This document shows, piece after piece, positions 19,662 to 29,374 of a stretch of DNA of 64,000 nucleotides; the first letter of the stretch is position 1; each line of letters begins with the position of its first letter. The translations under genes and the position numbers were made by a program. Location of the stretch: positions 248,001 to 312,000 of the forward strand of contig NZ_AP018680.1 in assembly GCF_002218025.2 (NCBI RefSeq). The letters are read 5' to 3'. The notes beneath the pieces were generated by a model. It had not been told where the DNA came from. It did no database searches and saw only the letters and a list, made by a program, of their open reading frames with translations. Source of the DNA: Vibrio casei. GTDB taxonomy: Bacteria > Pseudomonadota > Gammaproteobacteria > Enterobacterales > Vibrionaceae.

Positions 19662-20753
19662 TTATCGCTCCATTAAACTACGGAAGAACTCTATGTGGTT
19701 TTGGGCCGTTTGCTGGACCGAAAAGTGTGTCACTAACTGTTCCTGAGCCCGTTTCCCCATTGATAGCCGTAATGCTTTATTGTCACATAGGCGTTGGACT
19801 TTTTCAGCAATGGCTTGAGTATCATTAACTGGGACTACAAATCCAGATTCGCCATCGACGATCAATTCTTTACTGCCCCCCGTTGTGGTGACAATCGAGG
19901 GAATGGCCATCGCCATGGCTTCTATAATCGTTTTAGGAAGGCCTTCACCACTAACAGAAGGCTGAATTTGTATATCACTGCTGGCTAAAATTTCAGGGAC
20001 ATCTGTTCGGTAGCCTAAAAAGTGAATCCGCTCTTTCATTCCACTCTTTTGAGCTAGAGCGAGATTTTCTTGTGTGTCCATGTCTCTGCCGACTAACACA
20101 ATATGTAGGTTTTCAATATGGGAAAGCATTTTTGCACTTGCGAGTAAAATATGTACCCCTTTGCTTGCTCTCGCATTGGCGATACAAGTGACAATGACAG
20201 CATCCTTTGGGATATTGAGCTGATCACGATCTAAAGGTGAGGTCTGATACCATGTTAAATCGTGTCCTTTATAGATGGTGGTGACTTTATCCTTATTTCC
20301 CCATACATGCTTTTTAACATCATCCGTTACTGCTTGAGCGACGCAGCTAATGCCATCCACTCTTGGGTGTAAATGAGTTAAATAGGCGCTAGGATCATGA
20401 CGATATAGCCCTCCTACGGTTCCTCTATAAGTCACCATCTTTGTTTTCTTAAAACCAATACAAGCAAAAGCGGCGTTGGGAATCGTTTTGGAATTCATGG
20501 CATACACAATATCGTATTGAGTCGATTTGAGTTCTGCTCGTAAGGTTTTAATCGTATCGCAGCAAATTTTCTTACTTGGGTAGCAGTCAATAATTTTAAT
20601 GCCATTATCTATGAATCTAGGAACATACTCTGCTTTGCCTTGTGTGACTACCGTTACATTATGGCCCAACTTGACCATTTCGATGAACATTTCTGCTTCA
20701 GGACGAACACTATTCCAAGCATCCATATAAGAACTAAAAATTAAGATATTCAT
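19662..20753 (-). CDS. Family GT4 glycosyltransferase
   Basis: A 363-residue GT-B enzyme. The N-terminal acceptor domain starts MNILIFSSYMDAWNSVRPEAE. The C-terminal donor site reads PSVSGEGLPKTIIEAMAMAIPSIVTTTGGSKELI, with VTCIANARASKGVHILL at the domain junction. It sits between lpxM and the GT9 gene in the lpxM-waaA operon, so it most likely extends the core. Substrate not assignable. Confidence 0.85.
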   Translation of the reverse strand: MNILIFSSYMDAWNSVRPEAEMFIEMVKLGHNVTVVTQGKAEYVPRFIDNGIKIIDCYPSKKICCDTIKTLRAELKSTQYDIVYAMNSKTIPNAAFACIGFKKTKMVTYRGTVGGLYRHDPSAYLTHLHPRVDGISCVAQAVTDDVKKHVWGNKDKVTTIYKGHDLTWYQTSPLDRDQLNIPKDAVIVTCIANARASKGVHILLASAKMLSHIENLHIVLVGRDMDTQENLALAQKSGMKERIHFLGYRTDVPEILASSDIQIQPSVSGEGLPKTIIEAMAMAIPSIVTTTGGSKELIVDGESGFVVPVNDTQAIAEKVQRLCDNKALRLSMGKRAQEQLVTHFSVQQTAQNHIEFFRSLMER

Positions 20754-20791
20754 ATTTAATCTACTTAAATCAAAATGTAAAAAACGATCAC

Positions 20792-21754
20792 TTAGCGTTG
20801 CTTATAAGGATTTTGATGGCTATCTGGACGCGTCTTTAATAAACGTAAAATCCACATATATTGATCTGGTTTTTGAGTGACATATTCTTCAATACACTCA
20901 TTCATCATACGTGCATCTTGATGTTCATCACCGGTAGGAAAGGGAAGTGCGGGATAAAAATCTAGCTCATATTGACCCGTTTCACTGTTATACATAGCGA
21001 ATAGAGGAACAATTTTTGCCTTACTTAATTTTGCCAAGCGACCTAGCCCTGAAATGGTCGCTTTTTGGGTCGAAAAAAAGTCGACAAAGACGCTGTGATC
21101 ACGACCAAGATCTTCATCTGGCAGGTAATAACCTAAGTAACCATCTTTTCGAACTGACTTAATAAAAGGTTTAATGCCAACACTGCGATCATATACACGG
21201 CCACCGTATTGAACCCGTTGTTTGTGCATCAGCCAATCTGCGACCAGGTTTTTTTGGCTTTTTGCCATCGCCGAAACAGGAAGCCCGCGCGATGCGAGTA
21301 AAATAGCAGGAATGTCGATAGCCCAAGTATGCGGAACCAATAAAATGACTCTTTCATCTTGAGCTAAGATCGCTTCGACATGTTCGAATCCACGAATAGT
21401 AGTGTTTTTTTCAAGCCATTGTTTATTACGTAAACTGGTTGAAGCGAAACTCATCATAAACATGATGGCGGTTACGTACATGTTATATAACATGGTTTCA
21501 CGTTCGGATTCAGCTTTGCCTGGAAAGCACATAGATAAATTGACACGAGCACGCTTTCCCGCACCAGATTTTGGCTTTACCGCTAACTTCGCGAGCGATT
21601 GAGCCAGTGATTGCTTAATACTTTTAGGTAAAAAACTTGCCAAGCATGCAAAGAAAACCGCAATCCAAGTGCCCCAATATTTAGGCGCTAAAAATCCCCA
21701 CTGAAATTTGGGATTGTATGCATATTCATCAAAATCGTCGCGCTGTTGAGTCAT
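20792..21754 (-). CDS. lpxM: Kdo2-lipid A acyltransferase, LpxM (MsbB) type
   Basis: LpxM adds the last secondary acyl chain to lipid A. The 320-residue protein has an N-terminal membrane anchor (about residues 25-60) and the HX4D motif at His142/Asp147 (LLVPHTWAIDIPAILLAS), as in MsbB. It is the first gene of the minus-strand core operon ending in waaA. Together with the HX4E paralogue at 2776 it predicts a hexa-acylated lipid A. Confidence 0.93.
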   Translation of the reverse strand: MTQQRDDFDEYAYNPKFQWGFLAPKYWGTWIAVFFACLASFLPKSIKQSLAQSLAKLAVKPKSGAGKRARVNLSMCFPGKAESERETMLYNMYVTAIMFMMSFASTSLRNKQWLEKNTTIRGFEHVEAILAQDERVILLVPHTWAIDIPAILLASRGLPVSAMAKSQKNLVADWLMHKQRVQYGGRVYDRSVGIKPFIKSVRKDGYLGYYLPDEDLGRDHSVFVDFFSTQKATISGLGRLAKLSKAKIVPLFAMYNSETGQYELDFYPALPFPTGDEHQDARMMNECIEEYVTQKPDQYMWILRLLKTRPDSHQNPYKQR

Positions 21755-21933
21755 AAAATAGACCTAGAGAATGTGGTTAAAATAGATGTATATTCTATTG
21801 ATTGTGTTGGTATTGATCGCTTTACTTGAAATTGTAAGGTAGTGCATGACTTTAGACAATCCTAAACCGCCATCTTATGTTAAGCTAACACTAAGCCTAA
21901 CTGACAATTATGAAAGAATACATGAGATAACCC

Positions 21934-23055
21934 ATGCGCATTAAGTTTTTTATTCGCGACTTAAAAATAGAAGGTGTTCAAGTCGTGACGGTGAGGTTGG
22001 CGAAAATTTTAGCTCAACACGGGCATGAAATCGAAATTCTAACGTTATTTGATGATCAACACCTTGAAGTACCAACGAATATTCAGGTGACATCGCTCTT
22101 TGCTAATCAGAGTGCTAAAAATTTAAAAAAAGAGTATCTCAGTATTTTTCGCCAATGGTACCAGCAGCATTATTCTTCATTTGATTGGTTGATAGCTTCT
22201 CATGGTGAAACTTCAAAAGTCATTTCTAGGTTTGATGATCGAAAGTGTATTCAATACATTCATAACTCTGATGAATATACTTATGGAAAAAAATCCATCG
22301 CCAGAAAGTGGCGGTATCGATATAAACAAAGAAAATTATTAAAGAATAAACATGTACTATGTGTTTCTGACAGTATTCACCATTTTATGGCTAATGAGGT
22401 CAATGCAAAAGCATTATCAATCAACACCCTATATAATCCGTTCGATATCGAATTCATTAAAAAACAAGCTCAAGAGTCGATTCGTCCTATTGCGGATCAA
22501 TATATTATCTTTGTAGGTCGACTGAGTATCCAAAAACGAGTGGATCGATTATTAAGAGCGTTTTCTTTCATTAAAGATAAATCAATAAAGTTAGTTATCA
22601 TGGGAGAAGGGGAGGAGGAACCTTTTCTTCGGTGTCTCACTCAAGAATTAAATTTACAAGATAGAGTTCAATTCCATCCTTTTGTTAAAAATCCGTTCCC
22701 TTACATTCACAATGCGAGGATGTTATTACTAACCTCTGATCATGAAGGTTTACCTACCGTCATCATTGAAGCTTTGACTTGCCAAACCACCGTTGTCAGT
22801 ACCGATTGCCCATCAGGGCCAAATGAAATAATGACGAATGGATTTGAAAAAGGTTTAGTCGACTCTTATTGCCCAGAAAAAATTGCGAACACCATTGATC
22901 AAATGTTAGAAGAAAAACCTCATCACAGGAATGAATATGATGAGGTAATTCATAGGTTCTCGGAAACTGTGGTTTATGAACGATTGATATCGTTATTATC
23001 TTCTTGGGAAGGTGGAATAGCCATGGAAAATAATAATAATAATAATGCAAAATAA
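21934..23055 (+). CDS. Family GT4 glycosyltransferase with poly-Asn tail
   Basis: The 373-residue GT-B enzyme starts MRIKFFIRDLKIEGVQVV and has IIFVGRLSIQKRVDRLLRAF and the donor site TSDHEGLPTVIIEALTCQTTVVSTDCPSGPNEI (GT4). It is convergent with waaL, and the last 82 bp of the two coding frames overlap. The C-terminus ends in six Asn encoded by an (AAT)6 microsatellite at 23029-23046. It probably adds an outer-core sugar; the substrate is unknown. Confidence 0.85.
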   Translation: MRIKFFIRDLKIEGVQVVTVRLAKILAQHGHEIEILTLFDDQHLEVPTNIQVTSLFANQSAKNLKKEYLSIFRQWYQQHYSSFDWLIASHGETSKVISRFDDRKCIQYIHNSDEYTYGKKSIARKWRYRYKQRKLLKNKHVLCVSDSIHHFMANEVNAKALSINTLYNPFDIEFIKKQAQESIRPIADQYIIFVGRLSIQKRVDRLLRAFSFIKDKSIKLVIMGEGEEEPFLRCLTQELNLQDRVQFHPFVKNPFPYIHNARMLLLTSDHEGLPTVIIEALTCQTTVVSTDCPSGPNEIMTNGFEKGLVDSYCPEKIANTIDQMLEEKPHHRNEYDEVIHRFSETVVYERLISLLSSWEGGIAMENNNNNNAK

Positions 23056-24248
23056 CCAAGCGCTAAATGAGCGAAAGGCACATCGGTTAAGCTAGCTATA
23101 AATAACCCCAATAATAAATATTTAGGCAATGATATTTGGCTTCCTTGATAAATACACCAGGCTATGGATAAAAATAATAGTAGGCCAATAAGCCCATTTT
23201 TAACTGCCATGTCAATATATTGATTGTGGTAATGCATGGTGTTGTATTGATAAGCTACTTGGGTGATTAATCCTTGTTCATAATGCTTTTTAAATTCAGA
23301 ACGAAAATGGTCATTACCAATGCCTAATATGGGGTAGTCCATAATAGTATGAGCGCCACTAATCCAAAACTGGAATCTAAGTCCTATCGATGTGCCCATA
23401 TTGTTATTCTGTAATTGTTGAATTTCGGATAATGTTTGATCATATCTTGATTGAATTTCATTTTTTTGGAGAACTGCCATACCTCCTAGTAAGATGATGA
23501 TCATCGGGATGGTTTTAAAAATAGTTGATTTGGATTTTTTATATAAAAAATGAATGAAATACAGAATGAAAACACTGATTAATGCTAAAAATACCCCTCT
23601 CGATTCAGTAAAAAAAATAGCGGATGTTGATACAACAGCGGAAACTATTAATAAACATTTAATGACCCAGTGTTTATGAATAAGAGCGTGGTAGCATTGG
23701 CTTATTGCCGCTAATAAACAATAGGTTGCAAAGGGAATTGCATTCAAAGGTCCGACACGGTTTGGTTCCATTCCCACCAAGCGTTGTGCATGTAGTGTAA
23801 ATTCATAGTGGTAGATAAATATCGCCAAGAGGAAACCATTGGCAATCAGTGCTCCTATTAACCAATTTTTATCAAAGCGCTCAAGAGGAAAGAGATAAAA
23901 GTAAGCAGATGTTAATAATACAACCCGTATCAGGCCTTCATCTGCTCCATGATAGAGCTGTAAACCAAATAAGTAGAGAGCAAAAATCAACATGGCTAGG
24001 CAAGTATAGCGTTGTTGTTTAGGTTTACTTTTTAATGACCAGCTAGATTGTCGATATTTGATCAATAATGCCACAATTGCCACGACAAGCACTTTCGTCA
24101 TAATCGAGCGGCCTTCATCAAGCAGGCAAAGACCTGTGCCGAGCCAAATGAAAGGCAGATAAATAAGCAAGGTGAGAAGTTTTTGAATGTACTGCTGTAT
24201 ATATGACTGCATAAGGCTCAATATAAAAAAGAAAATAAAAGCGTTCAT
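22974..24248 (-). CDS. waaL: O-antigen ligase (Wzy-C family)
   Basis: WaaL transfers undecaprenyl-linked O-antigen to the finished core at the periplasmic face. The 424-residue protein is polytopic, with about ten or more membrane segments, and has the family's large periplasmic loop (about residues 260-350, including ISGAHTIMDYPILGIGNDHF and MHYHNQYIDMAVKNGLIG). The start is uncertain: Met13 at 24212 is an alternative. The last helix carries a run of five Leu encoded by the same (AAT)6 repeat that gives poly-Asn in the opposite gene. It lies 35 bp downstream of hldD. Confidence 0.88.
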   Translation of the reverse strand: MNAFIFFFILSLMQSYIQQYIQKLLTLLIYLPFIWLGTGLCLLDEGRSIMTKVLVVAIVALLIKYRQSSWSLKSKPKQQRYTCLAMLIFALYLFGLQLYHGADEGLIRVVLLTSAYFYLFPLERFDKNWLIGALIANGFLLAIFIYHYEFTLHAQRLVGMEPNRVGPLNAIPFATYCLLAAISQCYHALIHKHWVIKCLLIVSAVVSTSAIFFTESRGVFLALISVFILYFIHFLYKKSKSTIFKTIPMIIILLGGMAVLQKNEIQSRYDQTLSEIQQLQNNNMGTSIGLRFQFWISGAHTIMDYPILGIGNDHFRSEFKKHYEQGLITQVAYQYNTMHYHNQYIDMAVKNGLIGLLLFLSIAWCIYQGSQISLPKYLLLGLFIASLTDVPFAHLALGYFALLLLLFSMAIPPSQEDNNDINRS

Positions 24249-24283
24249 TTATTGAAGGAAGTGAGCATGAACGCGAAAGTTAA

Positions 24284-25228
24284 TTATTGATTAATTTCAG
24301 CTAAATATTCAGTGACACCTTGGGCTACGGTTTTAAATTTCACATCGCAACCTGCTGCGCGAAGCTTATCTAAATTGGCTTGAGTGTATTCTTGGTAAGC
24401 ACCTTTTAAATGCTCAGGGAATGGGATGCTTTCAATGGTGCCTTTGCCATGATGGTTTACAACCGCTTCTGCAACTGCTCTGAAAGGTTCAGCCTTACCA
24501 GTGCCGCAGTTGAAAATACCTGAAACTCCCGATTCCATAAACCATAAGTTCACTTTGCAAACATCACCAACATAAATGAAATCACGTTTAAACTCGTCGC
24601 TACCTTCAAATAACTTGGCGTTTTCACTAGCAAGTAATTGATTATTTAAGTGGAAAGCAACAGAAGCCATACTGCCTTTGTGTTGCTCTCGTGGGCCATA
24701 AACATTGAAGTAACGGAAACCGGTAATTTGCGAAAGCTCTTCACCATGCTCTTTGGCATCTGCCCACAAGCGACGTACGTAGTTATCAAATTGTTGCTTT
24801 GAATAACCGTAAACGTTTAGTGCGCCTTCGTATTCAGGCTCTTCGATAAAACTATCGCCTTGCGCGCCATAAGTGGCCGCTGAAGAGGCATAAAGGAAAG
24901 GAATTTGGCGTTCAATGGAATAGTGCAAAAGCTCTTTAGAATATTCGTAGTTATTGAGCATCATGTATTTACCATCCCATTCGGTAGTGGCAGAACAAGC
25001 ACCTTCATGGAAAATGGTATCAATTGGACCGAAATCATCACCAGCCATGATTTGAGTTAAGAAATCATCACGATCCATGTAATCGGTAATGTCTAAATCG
25101 ACTAGATTTTTAAATTTATGACCATCCGTTAAATCATCGACAACTAAAATGTCTTTATGACCAGCTTCATTTAACGCTTTAACAATGTTGCTGCCAATCA
25201 TGCCAGCGCCGCCAGTAACGATAATCAT
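24284..25228 (-). CDS. hldD: ADP-L-glycero-D-manno-heptose 6-epimerase
   Basis: HldD (also gmhD, rfaD) makes the ADP-L,D-heptose donor for the heptosyltransferases of this locus. The 314-residue SDR protein begins [19 protein letters not shown], has catalytic YGYSK near residue 140 and the [12 protein letters not shown] segment. Gene order rjg-hldD-waaL on the minus strand suggests joint transcription. In vibrios this gene is the classical left border of the O-antigen/capsule locus. Confidence 0.96.
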   Translation of the reverse strand: MIIVTGGAGMIGSNIVKALNEAGHKDILVVDDLTDGHKFKNLVDLDITDYMDRDDFLTQIMAGDDFGPIDTIFHEGACSATTEWDGKYMMLNNYEYSKELLHYSIERQIPFLYASSAATYGAQGDSFIEEPEYEGALNVYGYSKQQFDNYVRRLWADAKEHGEELSQITGFRYFNVYGPREQHKGSMASVAFHLNNQLLASENAKLFEGSDEFKRDFIYVGDVCKVNLWFMESGVSGIFNCGTGKAEPFRAVAEAVVNHHGKGTIESIPFPEHLKGAYQEYTQANLDKLRAAGCDVKFKTVAQGVTEYLAEINQ

Positions 25229-25324
25229 ATTTACTTCCTAGAGAAATTAAAACTGAGATTTTTGAAGTATATCAGAAGAAAGACTTAGCGCGAAAACATC
25301 TCAATGCCTAGCGTTATTTCTCTG

Positions 25325-26782
25325 TTAACTTTCAATAAGGCAGCCTTGTAATGTGTTAAGTTTTTGAAGTTGATCTTTAAATTTTTGCTTGGTTTTAGGC
25401 TCGCTATGAATCAAAAAAATCGTTTTCGGCGGTGTCGGAATACCTTGAATGAAAGTGATTAAATCATCTTGATCAGCATGGGCAGAATAGCCAGACATAG
25501 TATGAATGTGAGCATTTACTTTCACTTGTTCATTATCAATTCTGACATTATTTTGCCCATTTTGTAGTTCTCGGCCGAGCGTTCCTTGTGCTTGATAGCC
25601 CGCCAAAATCACATCAGTACGTTTATCGGGTAATAAAGCTTGTAAGTAATTCATAATACGACCGCCATTACACATACCACTCGCAGCAACCACAATCGCC
25701 GGCTCATTTGTTGAAGCTAATCGGTTGACTAATCTTTGATGCTCTTTATGGCTATCTATGGTAATCAACTGTTCAAATGATAATGGGTGCCTATCAATAT
25801 TTTGATCCGCTCCAATACATTCGTCGTTCCATAGTTGCTTAAAACGTTCGTATTCTTTAGTGACGTTTAAGGCAAGTGGAGAATCTAAAATAATCGGCAG
25901 TTTCTGCCAAAAATCATCGGCTGTGGTTTCTGTCTGAATGCTATGTTCAATGAGCCGTTCTATATCAAACAAAATCTCTTGCGTACGCCCCACACTAAAG
26001 GCGGGAATTAAAATCACACCACCATCTTGTAGAGACTTTTTCACGATTTTTTCTAGCCTTAGTGAGCGAGTACTTACATCCTCATGGTGCTTGTTACCAT
26101 AAGTAGTTTCAATCACTAAATAATCTGCTCGTTTTGGTGAAATAGGATCGGGTAACAGCGGTGTATTGCTTGGCCCTAAGTCACCTGAAAAAACAATCAC
26201 CTCACCATTTGGCAATGTGATTTCGATATAAGCCGAACCCAGAATATGCCCAGCAGGTTTGAAACAAAATTGTACCGAGTGCGCTTCTTTGCTCTTGTGC
26301 TCTTCATCTAGGGACAAGGAACTAGGAACTTGTCTTCCCTCAATGTTTTTCAATTGATGATAATCCACCGACACGATCATTCTTTCAATCTTGTCTAAAA
26401 TTAACTTACGCTGTTTGCTATTTAGCCCCAATTGAAGCTTTAAACCATCATCTAACATTAATGGTATAAGCACAGCGGTTGCTTTGGTGCAATAAATCGG
26501 TTTATCAAATCCCGCCGCGAGTAACCAAGGCAGGCGACCAATATGATCAATATGGGTATGAGTGACGAGTAAGGCCTCAATATGGCTGATATCAAATTCG
26601 ATATTGAGATCTGAGGCAGAATCAGATCTGGTGTCATTCCCTTGAAATAAGCCACAATCGATTAAAATACCAGAGCCGTTAATACGCAGTTCATGACACG
26701 ATCCAGTAACCGTATTTTTACCACCATGATGGAGAAGGAAGTAATCATATTTATGGTGTAACCGATACTTGCTAGTGCCCAT
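25325..26782 (-). CDS. rjg: Metallo-beta-lactamase/beta-CASP RNase-like protein (rjg type)
   Basis: This 485-residue protein has the MBL zinc motif THTHIDHIGRLP near residue 77, followed by the CPSF-like hallmarks ETTYGNKHHE, PAFSVGRTQEIL, ASGMCNGGRIMNYLQ and the C-terminal MSGYSAHADQDDLI. The family includes RNA-processing nucleases of the CPSF-73/YSH1 type. In Vibrio, rjg is known as the gene that marks the far border of the O-antigen/capsule locus. Here it stands 96 bp from hldD instead. The name rests on family and position; activity is inferred. Confidence 0.75.
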   Translation of the reverse strand: MGTSKYRLHHKYDYFLLHHGGKNTVTGSCHELRINGSGILIDCGLFQGNDTRSDSASDLNIEFDISHIEALLVTHTHIDHIGRLPWLLAAGFDKPIYCTKATAVLIPLMLDDGLKLQLGLNSKQRKLILDKIERMIVSVDYHQLKNIEGRQVPSSLSLDEEHKSKEAHSVQFCFKPAGHILGSAYIEITLPNGEVIVFSGDLGPSNTPLLPDPISPKRADYLVIETTYGNKHHEDVSTRSLRLEKIVKKSLQDGGVILIPAFSVGRTQEILFDIERLIEHSIQTETTADDFWQKLPIILDSPLALNVTKEYERFKQLWNDECIGADQNIDRHPLSFEQLITIDSHKEHQRLVNRLASTNEPAIVVAASGMCNGGRIMNYLQALLPDKRTDVILAGYQAQGTLGRELQNGQNNVRIDNEQVKVNAHIHTMSGYSAHADQDDLITFIQGIPTPPKTIFLIHSEPKTKQKFKDQLQKLNTLQGCLIES

Positions 26783-27081
26783 AATAAAACCTTATTAATC
26801 GTTTTGAACCTGTGATTTTAAATGAATGATAAGGATTTTATGTGAATGATTCAGATGGAAAGGTTTCGTTTTCGAGCAAGTTAACTTTTATTCGTGGTAA
26901 TTATGGTCTGTGTGTCACAAATAAGAATGACATATTGACTAGGAATTGTCCTACCTAAGCTCGCGCAAGTAGGGGGTTAGTGGTAGAATTGGCACTAATT
27001 TTTTTACTTCTTTTTTGAGAATTACGCCTTGAGGATGCGTTCAACCTTAGGGCGGTAGCGTGTCTAACTTCAGGAGTTTAT
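26783..27081 (+). promoter_or_regulatory. Leader and probable promoter of polysaccharide cluster 1
   Basis: This 299-bp divergent gap lies between rjg and wzz. A TAGAAT at 26984-26989 preceded by TGG fits an extended -10 promoter. An inverted element CCTAC...GTAGG lies just upstream. The leader carries the ops element (listed separately) 19 bp before the wzz start. No gene is seen. Confidence 0.45.
27051..27062 (+). promoter_or_regulatory. ops element (RfaH recruitment site)
   Basis: GGCGGTAGCGTG matches the 12-nt ops pause sequence, the conserved heart of JUMPstart leaders in front of O-antigen, capsule and core operons. Known biology: RNA polymerase pauses at ops and recruits RfaH, which suppresses Rho termination in long AT-rich operons. 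It lies in the leader directly before wzz, so cluster 1 is probably RfaH-dependent. The rest of the JUMPstart consensus is not obvious. Confidence 0.88.
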
Positions 27082-28224
27082 GTGAGCCAACCACAATCGC
27101 CATCGCATCAAGCGCAGTTGCATCCGCAAATGCCACCTCAATATTACTACCCTCAACCACAAGATGATGAAATCGATCTACGCGAGTTGTTTACTGCGCT
27201 ATGGAAAGGGAAATGGATTATTATCGCGTGTACTTTTATCTGTACTGCGCTGGCAGTTGTGTATGCATTAATGGCAAAAGAACAATGGTCATCGACGGCA
27301 AAAATAGCGCAACCTCAAGTGAGTGATTACAGCGAATACCAAAACCAAGTAGTTCAGTTTCAGCCTATTTTTGATGTTTATCAAGAAGACGGCACAGTTC
27401 TTGTTAGTAAAGCGCTTGATGATTTAAAAAATAGTAAAAATTTATATTATTTATTCATCGACGAATTTAACTCATCGAGTAATAAAAAAGCATTTTTAGG
27501 AACCTCCGCTACGTTTAAAAGAGTGAAAGCACAACTTGATAACCCAGAAGATGAAGATGCACTACGAAGACTGTATAACGATTGGTATAAACTACTTTCA
27601 ATAAAACCTGAAGATGCGAAAAGAATCGATGGTGCTTATGTGATTACTGCAAGTGCAGAAACTTCACAAGAAAGCTTTGATATACTTACAAATTATATTG
27701 CCTTTGTTGATGCACAAGTGAATCGAAAAGCATTAAATAATTTATCTTCTACGATTGCTTCTAAAGGAAATGAGTTAAAGCAGCAATCAATTATGTTAAC
27801 TAAGCAGGCTGCCCAACGTTTACTGGTAGAAAAAGAACGCAGTAAGTATGCACTAAATATTGCACAAGCAGCTGGAGTAACTAAACCCTTACAAAATTTT
27901 GGTGATAAGGAAATCTTTCCCATTAATCTCGGGGCGGATGCAATTAAAGCTAAGGTAGCGGCGCTTTCTAAACTTAAAAATTTAAGTGTTATTGAACCGA
28001 GATTAGAACAGTTGAGCTCTAAGTTAGGGCAAATTGAACAATTGCCTATTGATAAAAATGTGAAGTTTTCCGCTTATCGTTATTTAGATCAACCAGAGAG
28101 AATGGTTTCAAAGGATAAGCCTAAAAGAATTTTGATTATCATTTTAGGCTTATTTTTAGGTAGTATGATAGGGCTCATTATTGTTTTTTCTCGTTTAGTT
28201 ATTATTGGTAAAAATATAGATTAA
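27082..28224 (+). CDS. wzz: Wzz-family O-antigen chain length regulator
   Basis: Wzz proteins are inner-membrane copolymerases that set polysaccharide chain length. The 380-residue protein has a Pro/Gln-rich cytosolic N-terminus, a first membrane helix at about 44-66, a long periplasmic helical domain (about 70-345) and a second membrane helix near 350-372. The start is GTG 27082 with CAGGAG five bases upstream; the overlapping ATG at 27080 is followed at once by TGA. It is the first gene after the ops element. Confidence 0.9.
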   Translation: MSQPQSPSHQAQLHPQMPPQYYYPQPQDDEIDLRELFTALWKGKWIIIACTFICTALAVVYALMAKEQWSSTAKIAQPQVSDYSEYQNQVVQFQPIFDVYQEDGTVLVSKALDDLKNSKNLYYLFIDEFNSSSNKKAFLGTSATFKRVKAQLDNPEDEDALRRLYNDWYKLLSIKPEDAKRIDGAYVITASAETSQESFDILTNYIAFVDAQVNRKALNNLSSTIASKGNELKQQSIMLTKQAAQRLLVEKERSKYALNIAQAAGVTKPLQNFGDKEIFPINLGADAIKAKVAALSKLKNLSVIEPRLEQLSSKLGQIEQLPIDKNVKFSAYRYLDQPERMVSKDKPKRILIIILGLFLGSMIGLIIVFSRLVIIGKNID

Positions 28225-28288
28225 TGAATATTCTGTTTTTTAATGAGGAAATATGTATGAATAGTTTAAATAGTATGAATTTTAAATT

Positions 28289-29371
28289 ATGATTTATTTA
28301 TTTTTTTCTGTATTTTCTGTTTCCTATTTCTATTTTTTAGAATCTAGTTATAAGCTTGTTGGGAAAGGAAGTTTTTTTATATTTTCTTTGCCATTCCTTT
28401 TCTTCTATTTTTTATTTCCAGCTCTCCAGTATGGAGTGGGAACAGATTATTTTAATTATTTGGAAATGTATCAAAGACCTTCAGATGTGATTTATTATGA
28501 TAGAAAGTTGGAGTTTATTTTTTCATATATATTACGGTTTGTTAATGAGGTTGATTTGGGAGGGCAGTTTATTTTTGTTGCTTACTCAATTTTATTTTCT
28601 TTACTTTTTTATATTTTTCTTAATAATTTAAATAAAAACAGAATAAAAGTATGGTTATTTTTATTTGTTTTTTTTATTTGCTCTGGTATTTATCAGAACC
28701 AAATGAATGGAATAAGGCAGTACTCAGCTATTTATGCTCTGATGATTTCAATTTTTTATGTAGTTACAGATAAAAAATTAAAAGCGGGAGGATACTTTAT
28801 TCTGGGGCAACTTATGCATTCTTCTTTTATTTTAAATATATCTTTTCTTCTTATTAAGTTTATTAAAGTGACACCCAAACGTTGTGTTTTTGCTTTTATT
28901 ATATCGTTTGTTTTTTTTGGTTTTTTTGTGTCTTTTTTCGTCCCATATGTATTGGGAGCGGTTCTACCACAGTATTTACATTATCTAGACTCTGAACTCA
29001 TGAAAGGTTGGTCAGTATTAAGCTTAATTCCTAAGCTATATTATTTTCCATTTATTGTTATCTTTCTTTTTATCTATAGTAAAGAATATAAAAAAGGTCA
29101 TGTTGATACAATAATTTTAAAATTCTCTTTTTTAGCCTGTTGTCTATATTGGTGTTTTTTATCTTATTCTTCTGTTGGGATGATGACAAGAGTGGGCTCC
29201 TATTGGGTAGTTTTTAATTGTTTCCCTATTTATTATGTTTTAAATAGTATTTTATCTGTCAATAAAATATATGTTTTTTTTATTTCTTTATTATATTTAA
29301 TATTTCCATTTGTGTTAAAAGTGATATTTTTTCCTTCAAATGAATATGTTTATAATAGTATTTTAGGATGA
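28289..29371 (+). CDS. wzy: EpsG-family polysaccharide polymerase (Wzy, cluster 1)
   Basis: The 360-residue polytopic protein has roughly ten membrane segments and the EpsG-type signatures YGVGTDYFNYLEMYQ and GIRQYSAIYALMISIFY. Such proteins polymerise lipid-linked repeat units in the periplasm. The gene is very AT-rich and full of T7-T8 runs. It lies 64 bp after wzz and 3 bp before the next gene. A second, unrelated Wzy-like gene is at 47938. Confidence 0.8.
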   Translation: MIYLFFSVFSVSYFYFLESSYKLVGKGSFFIFSLPFLFFYFLFPALQYGVGTDYFNYLEMYQRPSDVIYYDRKLEFIFSYILRFVNEVDLGGQFIFVAYSILFSLLFYIFLNNLNKNRIKVWLFLFVFFICSGIYQNQMNGIRQYSAIYALMISIFYVVTDKKLKAGGYFILGQLMHSSFILNISFLLIKFIKVTPKRCVFAFIISFVFFGFFVSFFVPYVLGAVLPQYLHYLDSELMKGWSVLSLIPKLYYFPFIVIFLFIYSKEYKKGHVDTIILKFSFLACCLYWCFLSYSSVGMMTRVGSYWVVFNCFPIYYVLNSILSVNKIYVFFISLLYLIFPFVLKVIFFPSNEYVYNSILG

Positions 29372-29374
29372 TGT

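Noticed and set aside
22796..23059. Minus-strand frame across the GT4/waaL overlap
   Set aside because: It is a third frame over two real genes with no domain; not coding.
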